Positions 1 to 7,820 of a stretch of DNA of 64,000 nucleotides are shown here, in pieces. This DNA is from Streptomyces akebiae (GTDB lineage: Bacteria > Actinomycetota > Actinomycetes > Streptomycetales > Streptomycetaceae): NCBI RefSeq assembly GCF_019599145.1, contig NZ_CP080647.1:4216001-4280000 (forward strand), given 5' to 3'. A program made the translations under genes and the position numbers. Below the pieces are notes generated by a model. That model saw nothing but the letters and a program-made list of their open reading frames with translations. It was not told where the DNA came from and did no database searches. Position 1 is the first letter of the stretch, and each line of letters begins with the position of its first letter.

Positions 1-207
1 GGCCGGGCTCCCGAGTCAGTTTCCGCGCTGAAGCCGACCGACGAGGGCTGGGAGGCCCAGGTCGAGGTCCTGGAGCTGGAGCGCATCCCGCAGACGACCA
101 GTGTGATGGCCGGCTACCGGGTCGTTCTGGATCCCGCGGGCAAGCTGCTGGCGTACGAGCGCGGACGCCGGTACACGCGCGCGCAGGTCGACCGGGGCAA
201 CCGTTGA
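1..207 (+). CDS. gvpO: Gas vesicle protein GvpO, 3' part
   Basis: The frame is open from the window edge to a TGA at 205-207, giving the last 68 residues of the protein. They contain a central stretch with the pattern GWEAQVEVLELERIP and end YERGRRYTRAQ, as in actinobacterial GvpO. The start lies outside the window. GvpO is an accessory protein needed for gas-vesicle formation; its biochemical role is poorly defined. It is followed after about 100 bp by gvpA, and gvpO leads the operon in Streptomyces, so the promoter is probably upstream of this window. Identification rests on the visible C-terminus plus gene order. Confidence 0.85.
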   Translation, partial: GRAPESVSALKPTDEGWEAQVEVLELERIPQTTSVMAGYRVVLDPAGKLLAYERGRRYTRAQVDRGNR

Positions 208-308
208 GCCGACGCGGCCACGGCCGCCGCCGAGCAGTCGGCAACGCCGTCTGAGCCACGGCTCGCAGCCCCTGACATACGGCTTCCCGCATCGGAAGGG
301 AAGAGATC

Positions 309-770
309 GTGACTGTGGTGCCGCAGAGCGGTGGCGGCGCCGCCGCCGGTGGTGGTGGCGGTGGCTCGGGAAACCTCTACGACGTGCTGGAACTCGTCCT
401 CGACCGGGGGCTGGTCATCGACGCGTTCGTACGGGTCTCCCTGGTGGGCATCGAGATCCTGAAGATCGACGCCCGGGTCGTCGTGGCCAGTGTCGACACG
501 TATCTGCGCTTCGCGGAGGCGTGCAACCGGCTGGACCTGGAATCGGGACGCAAGGCCCCCTCCCAGCTGACGGACATCGTCGGGGACACCACCGAGGCGG
601 GTGCCCGGGGCAAGAGCAAAGGGGCGCTCACGGGCGCGGTCGAGGCCGTCACCGATTCGCTCCAGAAGGGGCGCGGGGACGGCGAGCGCGAGTCCGTCGG
701 GCGCGAGAAGCAGCGCGTGCGCTCCGAGCGGGGCGCGAGCCGCCGTTCCTCCAGAGACCGTGAGGAGTGA
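309..770 (+). CDS. gvpA: Gas vesicle structural protein GvpA
   Basis: A 153-residue protein starting at GTG behind a GGGAAGAG ribosome binding site. After a glycine-rich leader (about residues 8-21) comes the GvpA core: [18 protein letters not shown], then [21 protein letters not shown] and [10 protein letters not shown]. GvpA forms the ribs of the gas-filled shell; its hydrophobic core packs into the vesicle wall. The tail after about residue 75 is charged and much longer than the 70-residue cyanobacterial proteins, which is usual for Streptomyces. Its stop overlaps the possible GTG start of gvpF by 3 bp, implying translational coupling. Residue pattern and position make the assignment firm. 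Confidence 0.95.
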   Translation: MTVVPQSGGGAAAGGGGGGSGNLYDVLELVLDRGLVIDAFVRVSLVGIEILKIDARVVVASVDTYLRFAEACNRLDLESGRKAPSQLTDIVGDTTEAGARGKSKGALTGAVEAVTDSLQKGRGDGERESVGREKQRVRSERGASRRSSRDREE

Positions 771-1492
771 GCGAGCCGATGTCGGTGTACGTCTACGCGA
801 TCACCAAGGCGGCGCATCCGCTGGGCCTCGACCACGTCAAGGGCGTCGGAGAGGACCCCGCCGAACTGCACGCCGTCAGCAGCGGCGAGCTGACCGCCGT
901 CGTCAGCGAGGCCCCCGAGGTGCTCTCGGTCAGCCGCCGGGACGTGGAGGCCCACCTCACGGTCCAGGAACAGCTGTGGGCCGACGGCGCCATCCTGCCG
1001 CTGAGCTTCGGCTTCGTCGCCCCGGACGAGGCCGCCGTGGAGGGACTGCTCCAGGAGCAGGCCGAGGAGTTCTCCCAGCGGCTCGACGAACTCACCGGAC
1101 GCGCGGAGTTCAACGTCAAGGGCGTACTGGACGAGGACACCCTCCTGCGCGCCGTCCTGACGGAGTCCGCGCAGGCACGCGAGCTGAACGACGCGATCCG
1201 TGAGGGCGGCGGCACGTACGAGGACCGTCTCGCGCTCGGCGAACTCGTGGCCCAGGAGGTGCAGAGGCGGCAGGAGGCGCTGGGCGAGGAGGCCCTCGCC
1301 GCGCTGCGGCCCTACGCCCTGGCCGAGCAGGTCACCCCACCGTCCCAGCAGTACTTCGTGAACGCCTCCTTCCTGGTGGACGGCGAGAGGTCCGACGAGT
1401 TCGCCGAGGCCGGAGGAGAGCTGGCCGAGGCCCTGGGAGAGGGGGTGGAGCTGCGGCTGCGCGGGCCGCTGCCGCCGTACAGCTTCGTATGA
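767..1492 (+). CDS. gvpF: GvpF/GvpL family gas vesicle protein
   Basis: A 241-residue protein with the GvpL/F family hallmarks: MSVYVYAI near the start, [14 protein letters not shown] in the middle, and [10 protein letters not shown] near the C-terminus, ending with the [13 protein letters not shown] motif. Family members are minor shell or chaperone-like proteins that bind GvpA. Two starts are possible: the GTG at 767, which overlaps gvpA, or ATG 779, which has AGGAG 11 bp upstream and would give the usual MSVYVYAI N-terminus. It is the only GvpF/L-type gene visible here, although Streptomyces clusters usually carry a second one (gvpL) between gvpJ and gvpS. Confidence 0.93.
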   Translation: MSEPMSVYVYAITKAAHPLGLDHVKGVGEDPAELHAVSSGELTAVVSEAPEVLSVSRRDVEAHLTVQEQLWADGAILPLSFGFVAPDEAAVEGLLQEQAEEFSQRLDELTGRAEFNVKGVLDEDTLLRAVLTESAQARELNDAIREGGGTYEDRLALGELVAQEVQRRQEALGEEALAALRPYALAEQVTPPSQQYFVNASFLVDGERSDEFAEAGGELAEALGEGVELRLRGPLPPYSFV

Positions 1493-1542
1493 CCTCGTAC
1501 GACCACGGCCTTCGGTTCGATTCGCTCTGAGGAGGTGTTGTC

Positions 1543-1809
1543 GTGGTGGGACTGGTCGGGACGATTCTGACGTTGCCGTTCGCTCCCGTGCGGGGTGTCG
1601 GGTGGGTGGTCGACAAGGTGCGACAGGTCGCTGAGGACGAGTACTACGACCCGGGGCCCATCCAGGAGGAGCTCGTGAAGCTGGAGCAGGCCCGGATCGA
1701 AGGGCAGGTCGACGAGAACGAGTTCACGCGGCGCGAGGAGGAGTTGCTGCACCGGCTGGAGGAGATCAGTGCCTACCGGCTCCAGCAGCAGAGGGAGGCA
1801 GAGTCATGA
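1543..1809 (+). CDS. gvpG: Gas vesicle protein GvpG
   Basis: An 88-residue acidic, helical protein with GTG start and GAGGAGGTG ribosome binding site. It has the GvpG pattern: a short hydrophobic N-terminus (LVGTILTLPFAPVRGVGWV), EEYYDP-like DEYYDPGPIQEEL, then a charged helix with RREEELLHRLEEI. GvpG is a small accessory protein of the assembly complex with GvpF/L. Its stop overlaps the gvpY ATG by 4 bp. The size is normal for the family. Confidence 0.93.
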   Translation: MVGLVGTILTLPFAPVRGVGWVVDKVRQVAEDEYYDPGPIQEELVKLEQARIEGQVDENEFTRREEELLHRLEEISAYRLQQQREAES

Positions 1810-2495
1810 ACAACGCCACGATGGGCGCGGCCGTCCTCGGCGGTTATCTGCTGGGGCGGACGAAGAAGGCCAAGCTCGCCCTCGGCATCGGCGCGCTGCT
1901 GGCCGGATCCCGGGTCAAACCAGGGCAGTTGGGCAACGCGCTCGACGTCCCGTTCCTCGGCGACATCACCAAGCGGGTGCGCTCCGAGCTGACGGACGCC
2001 GGCAAGGCCGCGGCTACCTCCGTACTGACGGCGAAGGCCGACAGCCTGGCCGGAACCCTGCACGAACGCACCGCGGGGCTGCGGGAACGGGCCGAGGGGA
2101 AGGGCGACCAGGACGAGGCCGAGGACCAGGACCAGGACCAGGCCGAGGACGAGGTCGACGAGGACCAGGTCGAGGACGAGGCCGAGGAGGACGAGGACGA
2201 GGAAGCTCCCGAGCAGGGAGGCGAGGAGGAAGACGAAAAGGAGGACGCCGAGGCGGACGCGGAGGACGAGGACGAAGGTCCGGAAGAGGACGAGAAGCCC
2301 GCCGAGGGGCGGAAGCGCCCGGCCGGGAAGACCGGCTCGGGGACCACGGCGCGCCGCGGCGGCGGACGCTCGACGGCTCAGCGCGGCGGATCCACGGCCC
2401 GGAAGAGCGCACCGCGCCCGAAGAAGAAGACCGCTGCGGCGAGCCGCGCCAAGAGCGGATCCGGCTCACGGTCGAGGAGGCAGGACGATGGCTGA
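1806..2495 (+). CDS. gvpY: Gas vesicle accessory protein GvpY
   Basis: A 229-residue protein seen in actinobacterial gas-vesicle operons at this position. The first 30 residues are hydrophobic and glycine-rich (GAAVLGGYLLGRTKKAKLAL). The middle is an extreme acidic run of E and D (about residues 97-165), and the C-terminus is basic with K, R, S and T, so the protein is strongly dipolar and probably disordered. The start overlaps gvpG and the stop overlaps gvpZ. No enzymatic motif is visible. The name rests on gene order and overall character rather than on a known activity. Confidence 0.8.
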   Translation: MNNATMGAAVLGGYLLGRTKKAKLALGIGALLAGSRVKPGQLGNALDVPFLGDITKRVRSELTDAGKAAATSVLTAKADSLAGTLHERTAGLRERAEGKGDQDEAEDQDQDQAEDEVDEDQVEDEAEEDEDEEAPEQGGEEEDEKEDAEADAEDEDEGPEEDEKPAEGRKRPAGKTGSGTTARRGGGRSTAQRGGSTARKSAPRPKKKTAAASRAKSGSGSRSRRQDDG

Positions 2496-3642
2496 GGGCA
2501 GAACGGCGAAAGGCCGCCCGGCCGGTACCGGAACCCTCAGCAGGACGGACGAGGGGGCCGGTGTGAACGGGGGCACGAGCCGGCTGAAGGAAGAGCTGGA
2601 GGAGTACATCGAGGCCCGGATGTCGGTGATGCTCCAGAACGTCGGGCATGGGCTGGGCGACGGTGCGCGCAAGCTGAGCGATATGAACGCGGAGACACTG
2701 ACGTCAACCGCGTCCCATGCCAAGGACGCGCTGACGGACAAGGCGAAGGGCGCCGCGGGCAAGGCGAAGGACACCGTCGTCGACAAGGCCAAGGACGTCA
2801 CCGAGAAGGCGAAGGAGGCCGTCGGCAAGGGGAACCGCAAGGATCCCTCGGGCGGCAGCGGCAAGGGGTTCGCCATCATCGAGGACGTCGACGTGGGCGT
2901 CCCGGTGCGCGAGGCGTACAACCAGTGGACGCAGTACGAGGAATTCCAACGGTTCGCCAAGGGTGTGGTCGGCGTCGAGCAGAAGGACGACGTCACGACC
3001 CAGTGGCACGTCAAGGTCGCCAAGTCCAACCGTAGTTGGCGCGGCACCACCACGGAACAGGTGCCCGACGAGCGTATCGCCTGGACGTCCGAGGGCAACA
3101 AGGGGACGACCAGGGGCGTCGTCACGTTCCATCCGCTCGGGGAGAACCTCACCAAGGTGCTGCTCGTCCTCGAGTACTTCCCCAAGGGACTCTTCGAGAA
3201 GGTGGGAGGCCTGTTCCGGTCCCAGGGCCGTCGCGTCCGCCTCGACCTGAAGCTCTACCGCACGTTCGTCATGATGCGCGGCGAGGCCACCGGGGGCTGG
3301 CGCGGCGAGATCCGCGACGGAGAGGTCCAGGAGCCCGAGGCGGCCGACGAGGCGCGGGACGAGGAGGAAGAGGAGAACGGCGCGGAGGGCGCGGAGGACC
3401 GGTACGACGAGGACGAGGAACCCGAGGCCGAGGCCGAGACCGACGACGAGGAAGGTGAAGGGGAGGAGGAAGAGGACACCGACGAGTACGAGGACGACGA
3501 GGACGAGGACGAGGACGACGAGGATCAGGAACCCGAGGGCGGGTACGAGGACGAAGAGGACGAAGAGGACGGGGAACCCGAGGTCGAGGAGGCGGACGAG
3601 GGGCCGACCAAGTCGAGGGCGAGGAGGTCGAGTGAGCCGTGA
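2488..3642 (+). CDS. gvpZ: Gas vesicle accessory protein GvpZ (SRPBCC domain with acidic tail)
   Basis: A 384-residue protein with three parts. Residues 1-120 are helical and K/D-rich with repeated KAKD motifs. Residues about 128-270 form an SRPBCC (polyketide cyclase/START-like) domain: IIEDVDVGVPVREAYNQWT, HVKVAKSNRSWRGTT, and DERIAWTSEG. The last about 110 residues are almost wholly D and E. SRPBCC domains make a hydrophobic pocket; a role in handling the hydrophobic GvpA subunit is plausible but inferred. The start overlaps gvpY by 8 bp and the stop overlaps the GTG of gvpJ. Confidence 0.85.
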   Translation: MAEGRTAKGRPAGTGTLSRTDEGAGVNGGTSRLKEELEEYIEARMSVMLQNVGHGLGDGARKLSDMNAETLTSTASHAKDALTDKAKGAAGKAKDTVVDKAKDVTEKAKEAVGKGNRKDPSGGSGKGFAIIEDVDVGVPVREAYNQWTQYEEFQRFAKGVVGVEQKDDVTTQWHVKVAKSNRSWRGTTTEQVPDERIAWTSEGNKGTTRGVVTFHPLGENLTKVLLVLEYFPKGLFEKVGGLFRSQGRRVRLDLKLYRTFVMMRGEATGGWRGEIRDGEVQEPEAADEARDEEEEENGAEGAEDRYDEDEEPEAEAETDDEEGEGEEEEDTDEYEDDEDEDEDDEDQEPEGGYEDEEDEEDGEPEVEEADEGPTKSRARRSSEP

Positions 3643-4196
3643 CCCAGTCAGCCTCCCCCTTGCCCTCGCCGTCACGAAATCCCTCTCCGTACGGCAGCGG
3701 TCAGGGCTCCAGCGCCAACCTCGCCGACATCCTCGAACGAGTGCTCGACAAGGGCATCGTCATCGTCGGCGACATCAAGATCAACCTTCTCGACATCGAG
3801 CTGCTCACCATCAAACTGCGCCTGCTGGTGGCCTCGGTCGACAAGGCCAAGGAGATCGGCATCGACTGGTGGGAGCACGACCCCGCCCTCTCCTCCCGCG
3901 CGCGCCGCTCCGACGGCCACCGCTCCCTCGCCGACGAGAACGATCGGCTGCGCGCCGAGGTGGAGGAGCTGCGCCGACGTGTCGAGGAGCCCCCTCCGGC
4001 GCTGACCGCGAGCGGATCGACCGAGCGCCCGGAGCGCCCGGAGCGCCCGCGTAGGGAAGTCCGCCGCAAGGAGGCCCGTCCGGAGACCCGGGCGGCGGAG
4101 CCCCGGCGCAAGCGGCGCAAGCCCGTGAACGTCGACGACGAGGGCGAGGGCGAGGGCGAAGGCGCCGAGGGCAACGAGGACGAGGACCGTGGCTGA
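3639..4196 (+). CDS. gvpJ: Gas vesicle protein GvpJ (GvpA paralogue)
   Basis: A 185-residue GvpA-like protein. Residues about 20-75 carry the conserved core (SSANLADILERVLDKGIVI, KINLLDIELLTIKLRLLVAS, VDKAKEIGIDWW), followed by a coiled, arginine-rich and then acidic tail. GvpJ is a minor shell component thought to form or nucleate the conical tips. It starts with GTG overlapping gvpZ and is followed directly by gvpS after 18 bp, so there is no room for the gvpL gene normally found there. Confidence 0.9.
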   Translation: MTQSASPLPSPSRNPSPYGSGQGSSANLADILERVLDKGIVIVGDIKINLLDIELLTIKLRLLVASVDKAKEIGIDWWEHDPALSSRARRSDGHRSLADENDRLRAEVEELRRRVEEPPPALTASGSTERPERPERPRREVRRKEARPETRAAEPRRKRRKPVNVDDEGEGEGEGAEGNEDEDRG

Positions 4197-4214
4197 GGAA
4201 GGCCCCGGCCCACG

Positions 4215-4565
4215 ATGAGCGCGTACAGCGACCACGACGCGTACGACGACCGTGACGCGCACGACGACCACGACGACCGTGCCGCGTACGACGAGCCCTA
4301 CGCGTACGACGACCGCGACCGCCCGATCAGTGGACGGCAGGTCGCGCTGATCGACCTGCTCGACCGGCTCCTGAGCGGCGGTGTCGTCCTCACCGGGGAC
4401 CTCGTCCTGAGCATCGCGGACATCGACCTGGTAAGGGTGTCGCTGCGCGCGGTGATCGTCGCCGTCCGCGAAGGGTTGGACGAGCAGTGGGCGCTCCCCC
4501 TGTCCGAGCCGAGGCCCGTGGAAGGGGCGGAAGGAGGCGACGATCATGGCGAGCCCTCTGCCTGA
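4215..4565 (+). CDS. gvpS: Gas vesicle protein GvpS (GvpA paralogue)
   Basis: A 116-residue protein. The first 36 residues are a low-complexity run of D, H, Y and R encoded by near-repeats of the codons for YDD and HDD. The core at about 40-92 is GvpA-like: QVALIDLLDRLLSGGVVLTG, DLVLSIADIDLVRVSLRAVI. It is a minor shell-type protein, known from Streptomyces clusters as GvpS. The last 20 bp overlap gvpK. Confidence 0.88.
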   Translation: MSAYSDHDAYDDRDAHDDHDDRAAYDEPYAYDDRDRPISGRQVALIDLLDRLLSGGVVLTGDLVLSIADIDLVRVSLRAVIVAVREGLDEQWALPLSEPRPVEGAEGGDDHGEPSA

Positions 4566-4959
4566 CGGCGGCCCCCACGTCGACCGTCTCCGTGAGGTGT
4601 CCGCGGCCGCGCACCGCGCGTTCTCCCTGCTGCCGGCCCGGCCGGAAGAGGTCCCCCCGCCACCCCCGACCCGGGGCGAAGCCGTGGCGCGCCGGTTGCG
4701 CACCGACCCCGACACGGTCGAGCGGGACCTCGTCCGTCTGGTCCTCACCATCGTCGAACTGCTCCGCCAGCTGATGGAGCGCCAGGCCCTGCACCGCGTC
4801 GACAAGGGCGGGCTGACGGAGGAGCAGGAGGAACGCCTCGGCATGACCCTGATGGTCCTGCACGAACGCATGACGGAACTCTGCGACCGCTACGACCTCA
4901 CCCTGGACGACCTCAACCTCGACCTCGGCCCGCTGGGCACCCTCCTCCCGCCACCCTGA
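4546..4959 (+). CDS. gvpK: Gas vesicle protein GvpK
   Basis: A 137-residue helical protein. The GvpK signature is clear: VERDLVRLVLTIVELLRQLM, ERQALHRVDKGGLTEEQEER, LGMTLMVLHERM, and DLNLDLGPLGTLL at the end. GvpK is a conserved accessory protein required for mature vesicles. The ATG at 4546 sits inside gvpS, and the gene closes the operon. Its stop codon is embedded in a short tandem repeat that continues downstream. Confidence 0.95.
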   Translation: MASPLPDGGPHVDRLREVSAAAHRAFSLLPARPEEVPPPPPTRGEAVARRLRTDPDTVERDLVRLVLTIVELLRQLMERQALHRVDKGGLTEEQEERLGMTLMVLHERMTELCDRYDLTLDDLNLDLGPLGTLLPPP

Positions 4960-5030
4960 TCCCGCCTGCCTGATCCCGCTCCCTGATCCCGCTCCCTGAT
5001 CCCGCCGCTCTGATCTCACCGTCCTGATCC
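4956..5030. repeat. Imperfect 13-14 bp tandem repeat after gvpK
   Basis: About six copies of a unit resembling CTGATCCCGCTCC follow one another from the gvpK stop codon onward; the first TGA in the array is the stop itself. The two middle copies are identical. No hairpin terminator is visible here. Confidence 0.75.
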
Positions 5031-5074
5031 GCGCCACGCACGTGAGCGCCTCCCGTCGCGGGCAGAGTGAGGTC

Positions 5075-5551
5075 ATGGACCAGGACCAGGCACGCACATG
5101 GCTCGTCACCGCCGTCGAGGAGGCGCGGGCGGGGCTCGCGGAGGGCGGCATCCCCATCGGGGCCGCGCTCTACGGACCGGACGGCGGTCTGCTCGGGCGC
5201 GGGCACAACCGCCGCGTCCAGGACGGTGATCCGTCCCTCCACGCCGAGACGGCCGCGTTCCGCGCGGCGGGCCGGCAGCGGACGTATCGCGGTACGACGA
5301 TGGTGACGACGCTCTCGCCGTGCTGGTACTGCTCCGGGCTGGTACGGCAGTTCGGGATCTCGCGGGTGGTGGTCGGGGAGGCCACCACCTTCCACGGCGG
5401 CCACGACTGGCTCGCCGAGCACGGTGTGGAGGTCCTGGTGCTGGACGACCCGGAGTGTGTGGCCCTGATGCGCGACTTCGTCGAGCACCACCCGGCTCTA
5501 TGGAACGAGGACATCGGTGACGCCAGTGACATCAGTGACACCGGGGAGTAG
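5075..5551 (+). CDS. Nucleoside/cytosine deaminase family protein
   Basis: A 158-residue zinc-dependent cytidine-deaminase-fold enzyme. The catalytic motif HAE (SLHAETAAF) and the zinc ligands in the PCxxC-type motif SPCWYCSG are intact. The ATG at 5075 has a GTGAGG sequence just upstream and is preferred over a GTG at 5042. The spacing and the motif GGIPIGA near residue 30 resemble yeast-type cytosine deaminases and guanine deaminases; the substrate cannot be told from sequence. The last 35 bp overlap the oxygenase gene, suggesting a two-gene operon, perhaps in base salvage or catabolism. Confidence 0.85.
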   Translation: MDQDQARTWLVTAVEEARAGLAEGGIPIGAALYGPDGGLLGRGHNRRVQDGDPSLHAETAAFRAAGRQRTYRGTTMVTTLSPCWYCSGLVRQFGISRVVVGEATTFHGGHDWLAEHGVEVLVLDDPECVALMRDFVEHHPALWNEDIGDASDISDTGE

Positions 5552-6509
5552 GCCCCGTGTCCCCACCATCGACCTGCGCCCCTGGCTCGACGGCGGCCCC
5601 GAGGACCGCGCCAGGATCGCCCGGACCGTCGACGAGGCACTGCGGAGCGCCGGTTTCCTGCTCGTCACCGGCCACGGGGTCGATCCGGCCCTCCGGACGC
5701 GCATCCGGCAGGCCGCGCGGTCCTTCTTCGTCCTGCCCGTCGAGGCCAAGCAGGCGTACGAGGTGAAGGTCGGCGGGCGCGGCTGGCTCGGGCCCGGGGC
5801 CGAGGCGAACGGGTACGCCGAGGGTACGGAGACCCCGCCGGACCTGAAGGAGTCGCTGACGTTCGCGACGCACGAGCCGTTCGACGACCCGGTCGTGAAC
5901 GCGGAGTGGTACGCGCCGAACGTGTGGCCCACGGAGGTGCCGGAGCTGCGGGCGCTCTGCGAGGAGTACCTGGCGCGGATGGGAGAGCTGGAGAACCTGC
6001 TGCTCTCACTCCTCGGGGAGGCCCTCGGACTGGAGCCGGACTTCTTCTCCCGCCATATGAGCCACCCCACCTACGGCTTCAACATCAACTGGTACCCGGG
6101 GACGGACGTCATCGGCGACCCCGTGCCGGGCCAGTTCAGGATCGGCCCGCACACCGACTTCGGCACGGTCACCATCCTCGACCGGCAGGCCGGGAAGGGC
6201 GGGCTCCAGGTGTACACGGACGAGGGCGGCTGGGAGGACGCCCCGTACGACCCGGCCGCCTTCACGATCAACATCGGTGACCTGATGGCCCGTTGGACCG
6301 GTGACCGCTGGCGTTCCGGGCGCCACCGCGTCCTGCCGCCCCCGGCCGAGGAGCCCGCCGAGGAGCTGATGTCGCTGGTGTACTTCGGCGAGTGCACCCC
6401 GGGCACGGTCGTGGAGTCGGTGCCCGCGCCGATCGGGCGGGCGGCGTACCCGCCGGTGGACTCGCACGCGTATCTGCGGGCGCAGCTGGACTCGATCACG
6501 GTCGACTGA
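5517..6509 (+). CDS. Isopenicillin N synthase-like 2OG-Fe(II) dioxygenase
   Basis: A 330-residue soluble oxygenase. The N-terminal DIOX_N segment has VPTIDLRPWLDGG and FLLVTGHGV. The iron triad is visible as HTDFG (about residues 212-214) and GRHRVL (about 270), and the RHRV segment also carries an arginine suited to 2-oxoglutarate binding. Relatives hydroxylate or cleave small molecules; related enzymes act on oxidised purines or plant-type substrates, but the substrate here is unknown. The GTG start overlaps the deaminase gene and has GAGGA upstream. The pairing hints at a shared nucleobase-related pathway (inference). Confidence 0.88.
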   Translation: MTPVTSVTPGSRPRVPTIDLRPWLDGGPEDRARIARTVDEALRSAGFLLVTGHGVDPALRTRIRQAARSFFVLPVEAKQAYEVKVGGRGWLGPGAEANGYAEGTETPPDLKESLTFATHEPFDDPVVNAEWYAPNVWPTEVPELRALCEEYLARMGELENLLLSLLGEALGLEPDFFSRHMSHPTYGFNINWYPGTDVIGDPVPGQFRIGPHTDFGTVTILDRQAGKGGLQVYTDEGGWEDAPYDPAAFTINIGDLMARWTGDRWRSGRHRVLPPPAEEPAEELMSLVYFGECTPGTVVESVPAPIGRAAYPPVDSHAYLRAQLDSITVD

Positions 6510-6569
6510 CCACGCCCTCCGCGCACGAGGGAACCTCTTCGGCCCGGAGCCCGTCTTCCCCCGCGTCAC

Positions 6570-6633
6570 CTTGTACCGAGTGTTTGACACAAGATCCCGG
6601 TCACGGCATCTTGTACCCACCGCTTGATACAAG
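6570..6633. promoter_or_regulatory. Twin CTTGT-N14-ACAAG operators
   Basis: Two inverted repeats with identical architecture, CTTGT-14 nt-ACAAG, occupy 6570-6593 and 6610-6633, with starts 40 bp apart. They end 21 bp before the preferred start of the membrane protein gene. A TTGACA hexamer at 6584-6589 lies inside the first copy. The TTGTA...TACAA type of dyad fits operators of YtrA-subfamily GntR regulators, and such a regulator is the second gene of this transcript, so autoregulation is likely. Confidence 0.7.
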
Positions 6634-6654
6634 ATGATCCGGGGGGATCTTTCC

Positions 6655-7440
6655 ATGCTCGACACCGCCCCGCTCCAGCATCGGCTCCTCGACCACGCCG
6701 ACCACTACGCCCGCTGGTCCGGTCTCGCCATCGGTCTGGTCGTCGCGCAGGAGCTGTCCACGCTCGGACACATCGAGTTCGAGCAGCGGGTCGTGTTCTG
6801 CCTCACGGCCTTCGGCCTGTGCGCCGTGGCCGGCGTTCTCCTCGCCGACGCCCTGACCCTGCGCCCGCAGGACGCGGTGCGCACGGCGAGTCTCGCCCCG
6901 CGCCTGGTCAGAGACCATGTGCCCCCGCGCATGGGCCCCCTGATCGCCCTCCAGGGGGTCTCCCTCGTCGCCCTGCTGGTGATCACGGCCGCCACGGCGT
7001 CCGTCGACGGCGACCGGATGTTCATCACCGGGAAGGCCGTCGACATCACCTGCAACGGGATGCGCGCGACCCTCGGCCCGTGGCCCGGCCTGTACTACAG
7101 CCTCCCGATGTTCGGCGCGCTCGCCATAGCCACCCCCACCTGCGTCTGGGCCCTGCGCCGCATCGCGCACGGGCCGGGCGAGGAACAGCAGCGCCGCGAC
7201 CGCGCGTGGGCGGTCACCGGGGCCTGGGGCCTGCTGGTGTCGAGCCAGCAGCTGTACGCCGTCCTGATGATCTCCGTCGCGCTGACGGAGACGGGCTGCG
7301 CCGGCACGCTGGGCGCGATCACCTTCTGGGTGTTCTACCCCCTGGCCCTGCTGAACCTGTTCACCGTCGTCTGGTCCCTGGTCACCGTGGTCGCACCCCG
7401 CGCGGTCGAGGACGAGGACGGGGCCCCCGGCGATGAGTGA
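6655..7440 (+). CDS. Uncharacterised multi-pass membrane protein
   Basis: A 261-residue protein with about six hydrophobic segments (near residues 20-45, 50-75, 100-125, 145-170, 195-215, 225-250) and a charged C-terminus. The ATG at 6655 is preferred because GGGGGG lies 8 bp upstream; an ATG at 6634 sits inside the operator. I recognise no family. It is followed by a GntR-type regulator overlapping by 8 bp, an arrangement common for membrane proteins controlled by a YtrA-like repressor. Function is unknown; stress-responsive envelope or transport roles would be guesses. Confidence 0.75.
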   Translation: MLDTAPLQHRLLDHADHYARWSGLAIGLVVAQELSTLGHIEFEQRVVFCLTAFGLCAVAGVLLADALTLRPQDAVRTASLAPRLVRDHVPPRMGPLIALQGVSLVALLVITAATASVDGDRMFITGKAVDITCNGMRATLGPWPGLYYSLPMFGALAIATPTCVWALRRIAHGPGEEQQRRDRAWAVTGAWGLLVSSQQLYAVLMISVALTETGCAGTLGAITFWVFYPLALLNLFTVVWSLVTVVAPRAVEDEDGAPGDE

Positions 7441-7819
7441 CCCCGCCGTCCGCGTCGACACCACCAGCCAGGTCCCGCCGTACGAGCAGATCCGCGCGCA
7501 GCTCGCCGCGCTGATCGTCACCGGCCGCCTGGCCGAGGGTGAACGGCTGCCGACCGTGCGCCAGCTGGCCACGGACCTCGGCCTCTCGCCGGGCACCGTG
7601 GCCCGCGCCTACCGCGAGCTGGAGGCCGCCGAACTGATCCGCACCCGCCGGGGCGCGGGCACCCGGGTGGCGGCTCCCCGCCCCGGACCGGCCCGCCCGC
7701 ACGCCCCCCAACTCGCCACCCTGGCCCGCGACTTCACCGCCTCCGCCCGCGCCCTGGGCGCCGACACGGACTCCATCCTGACCGCCGTCCGCGACGCCCT
7801 GGGCCCGGACCCGTCCTGA
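7433..7819 (+). CDS. GntR-family transcriptional regulator, YtrA-like
   Basis: A 128-residue regulator. The winged helix-turn-helix spans about residues 13-80: PPYEQIRAQLAALIVTGRL, RLPTVRQLATDLGLSPGTVA and RAYRELEAAELIRTRRGAGT. There is only a short C-terminal part of about 45 residues and no large effector domain, which fits the YtrA subfamily. It overlaps the upstream membrane protein gene and probably binds the twin repeats at 6570-6633 to repress its own operon. The inducing signal is unknown. Confidence 0.9.
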   Translation: MSDPAVRVDTTSQVPPYEQIRAQLAALIVTGRLAEGERLPTVRQLATDLGLSPGTVARAYRELEAAELIRTRRGAGTRVAAPRPGPARPHAPQLATLARDFTASARALGADTDSILTAVRDALGPDPS

Positions 7820-7820
7820 A

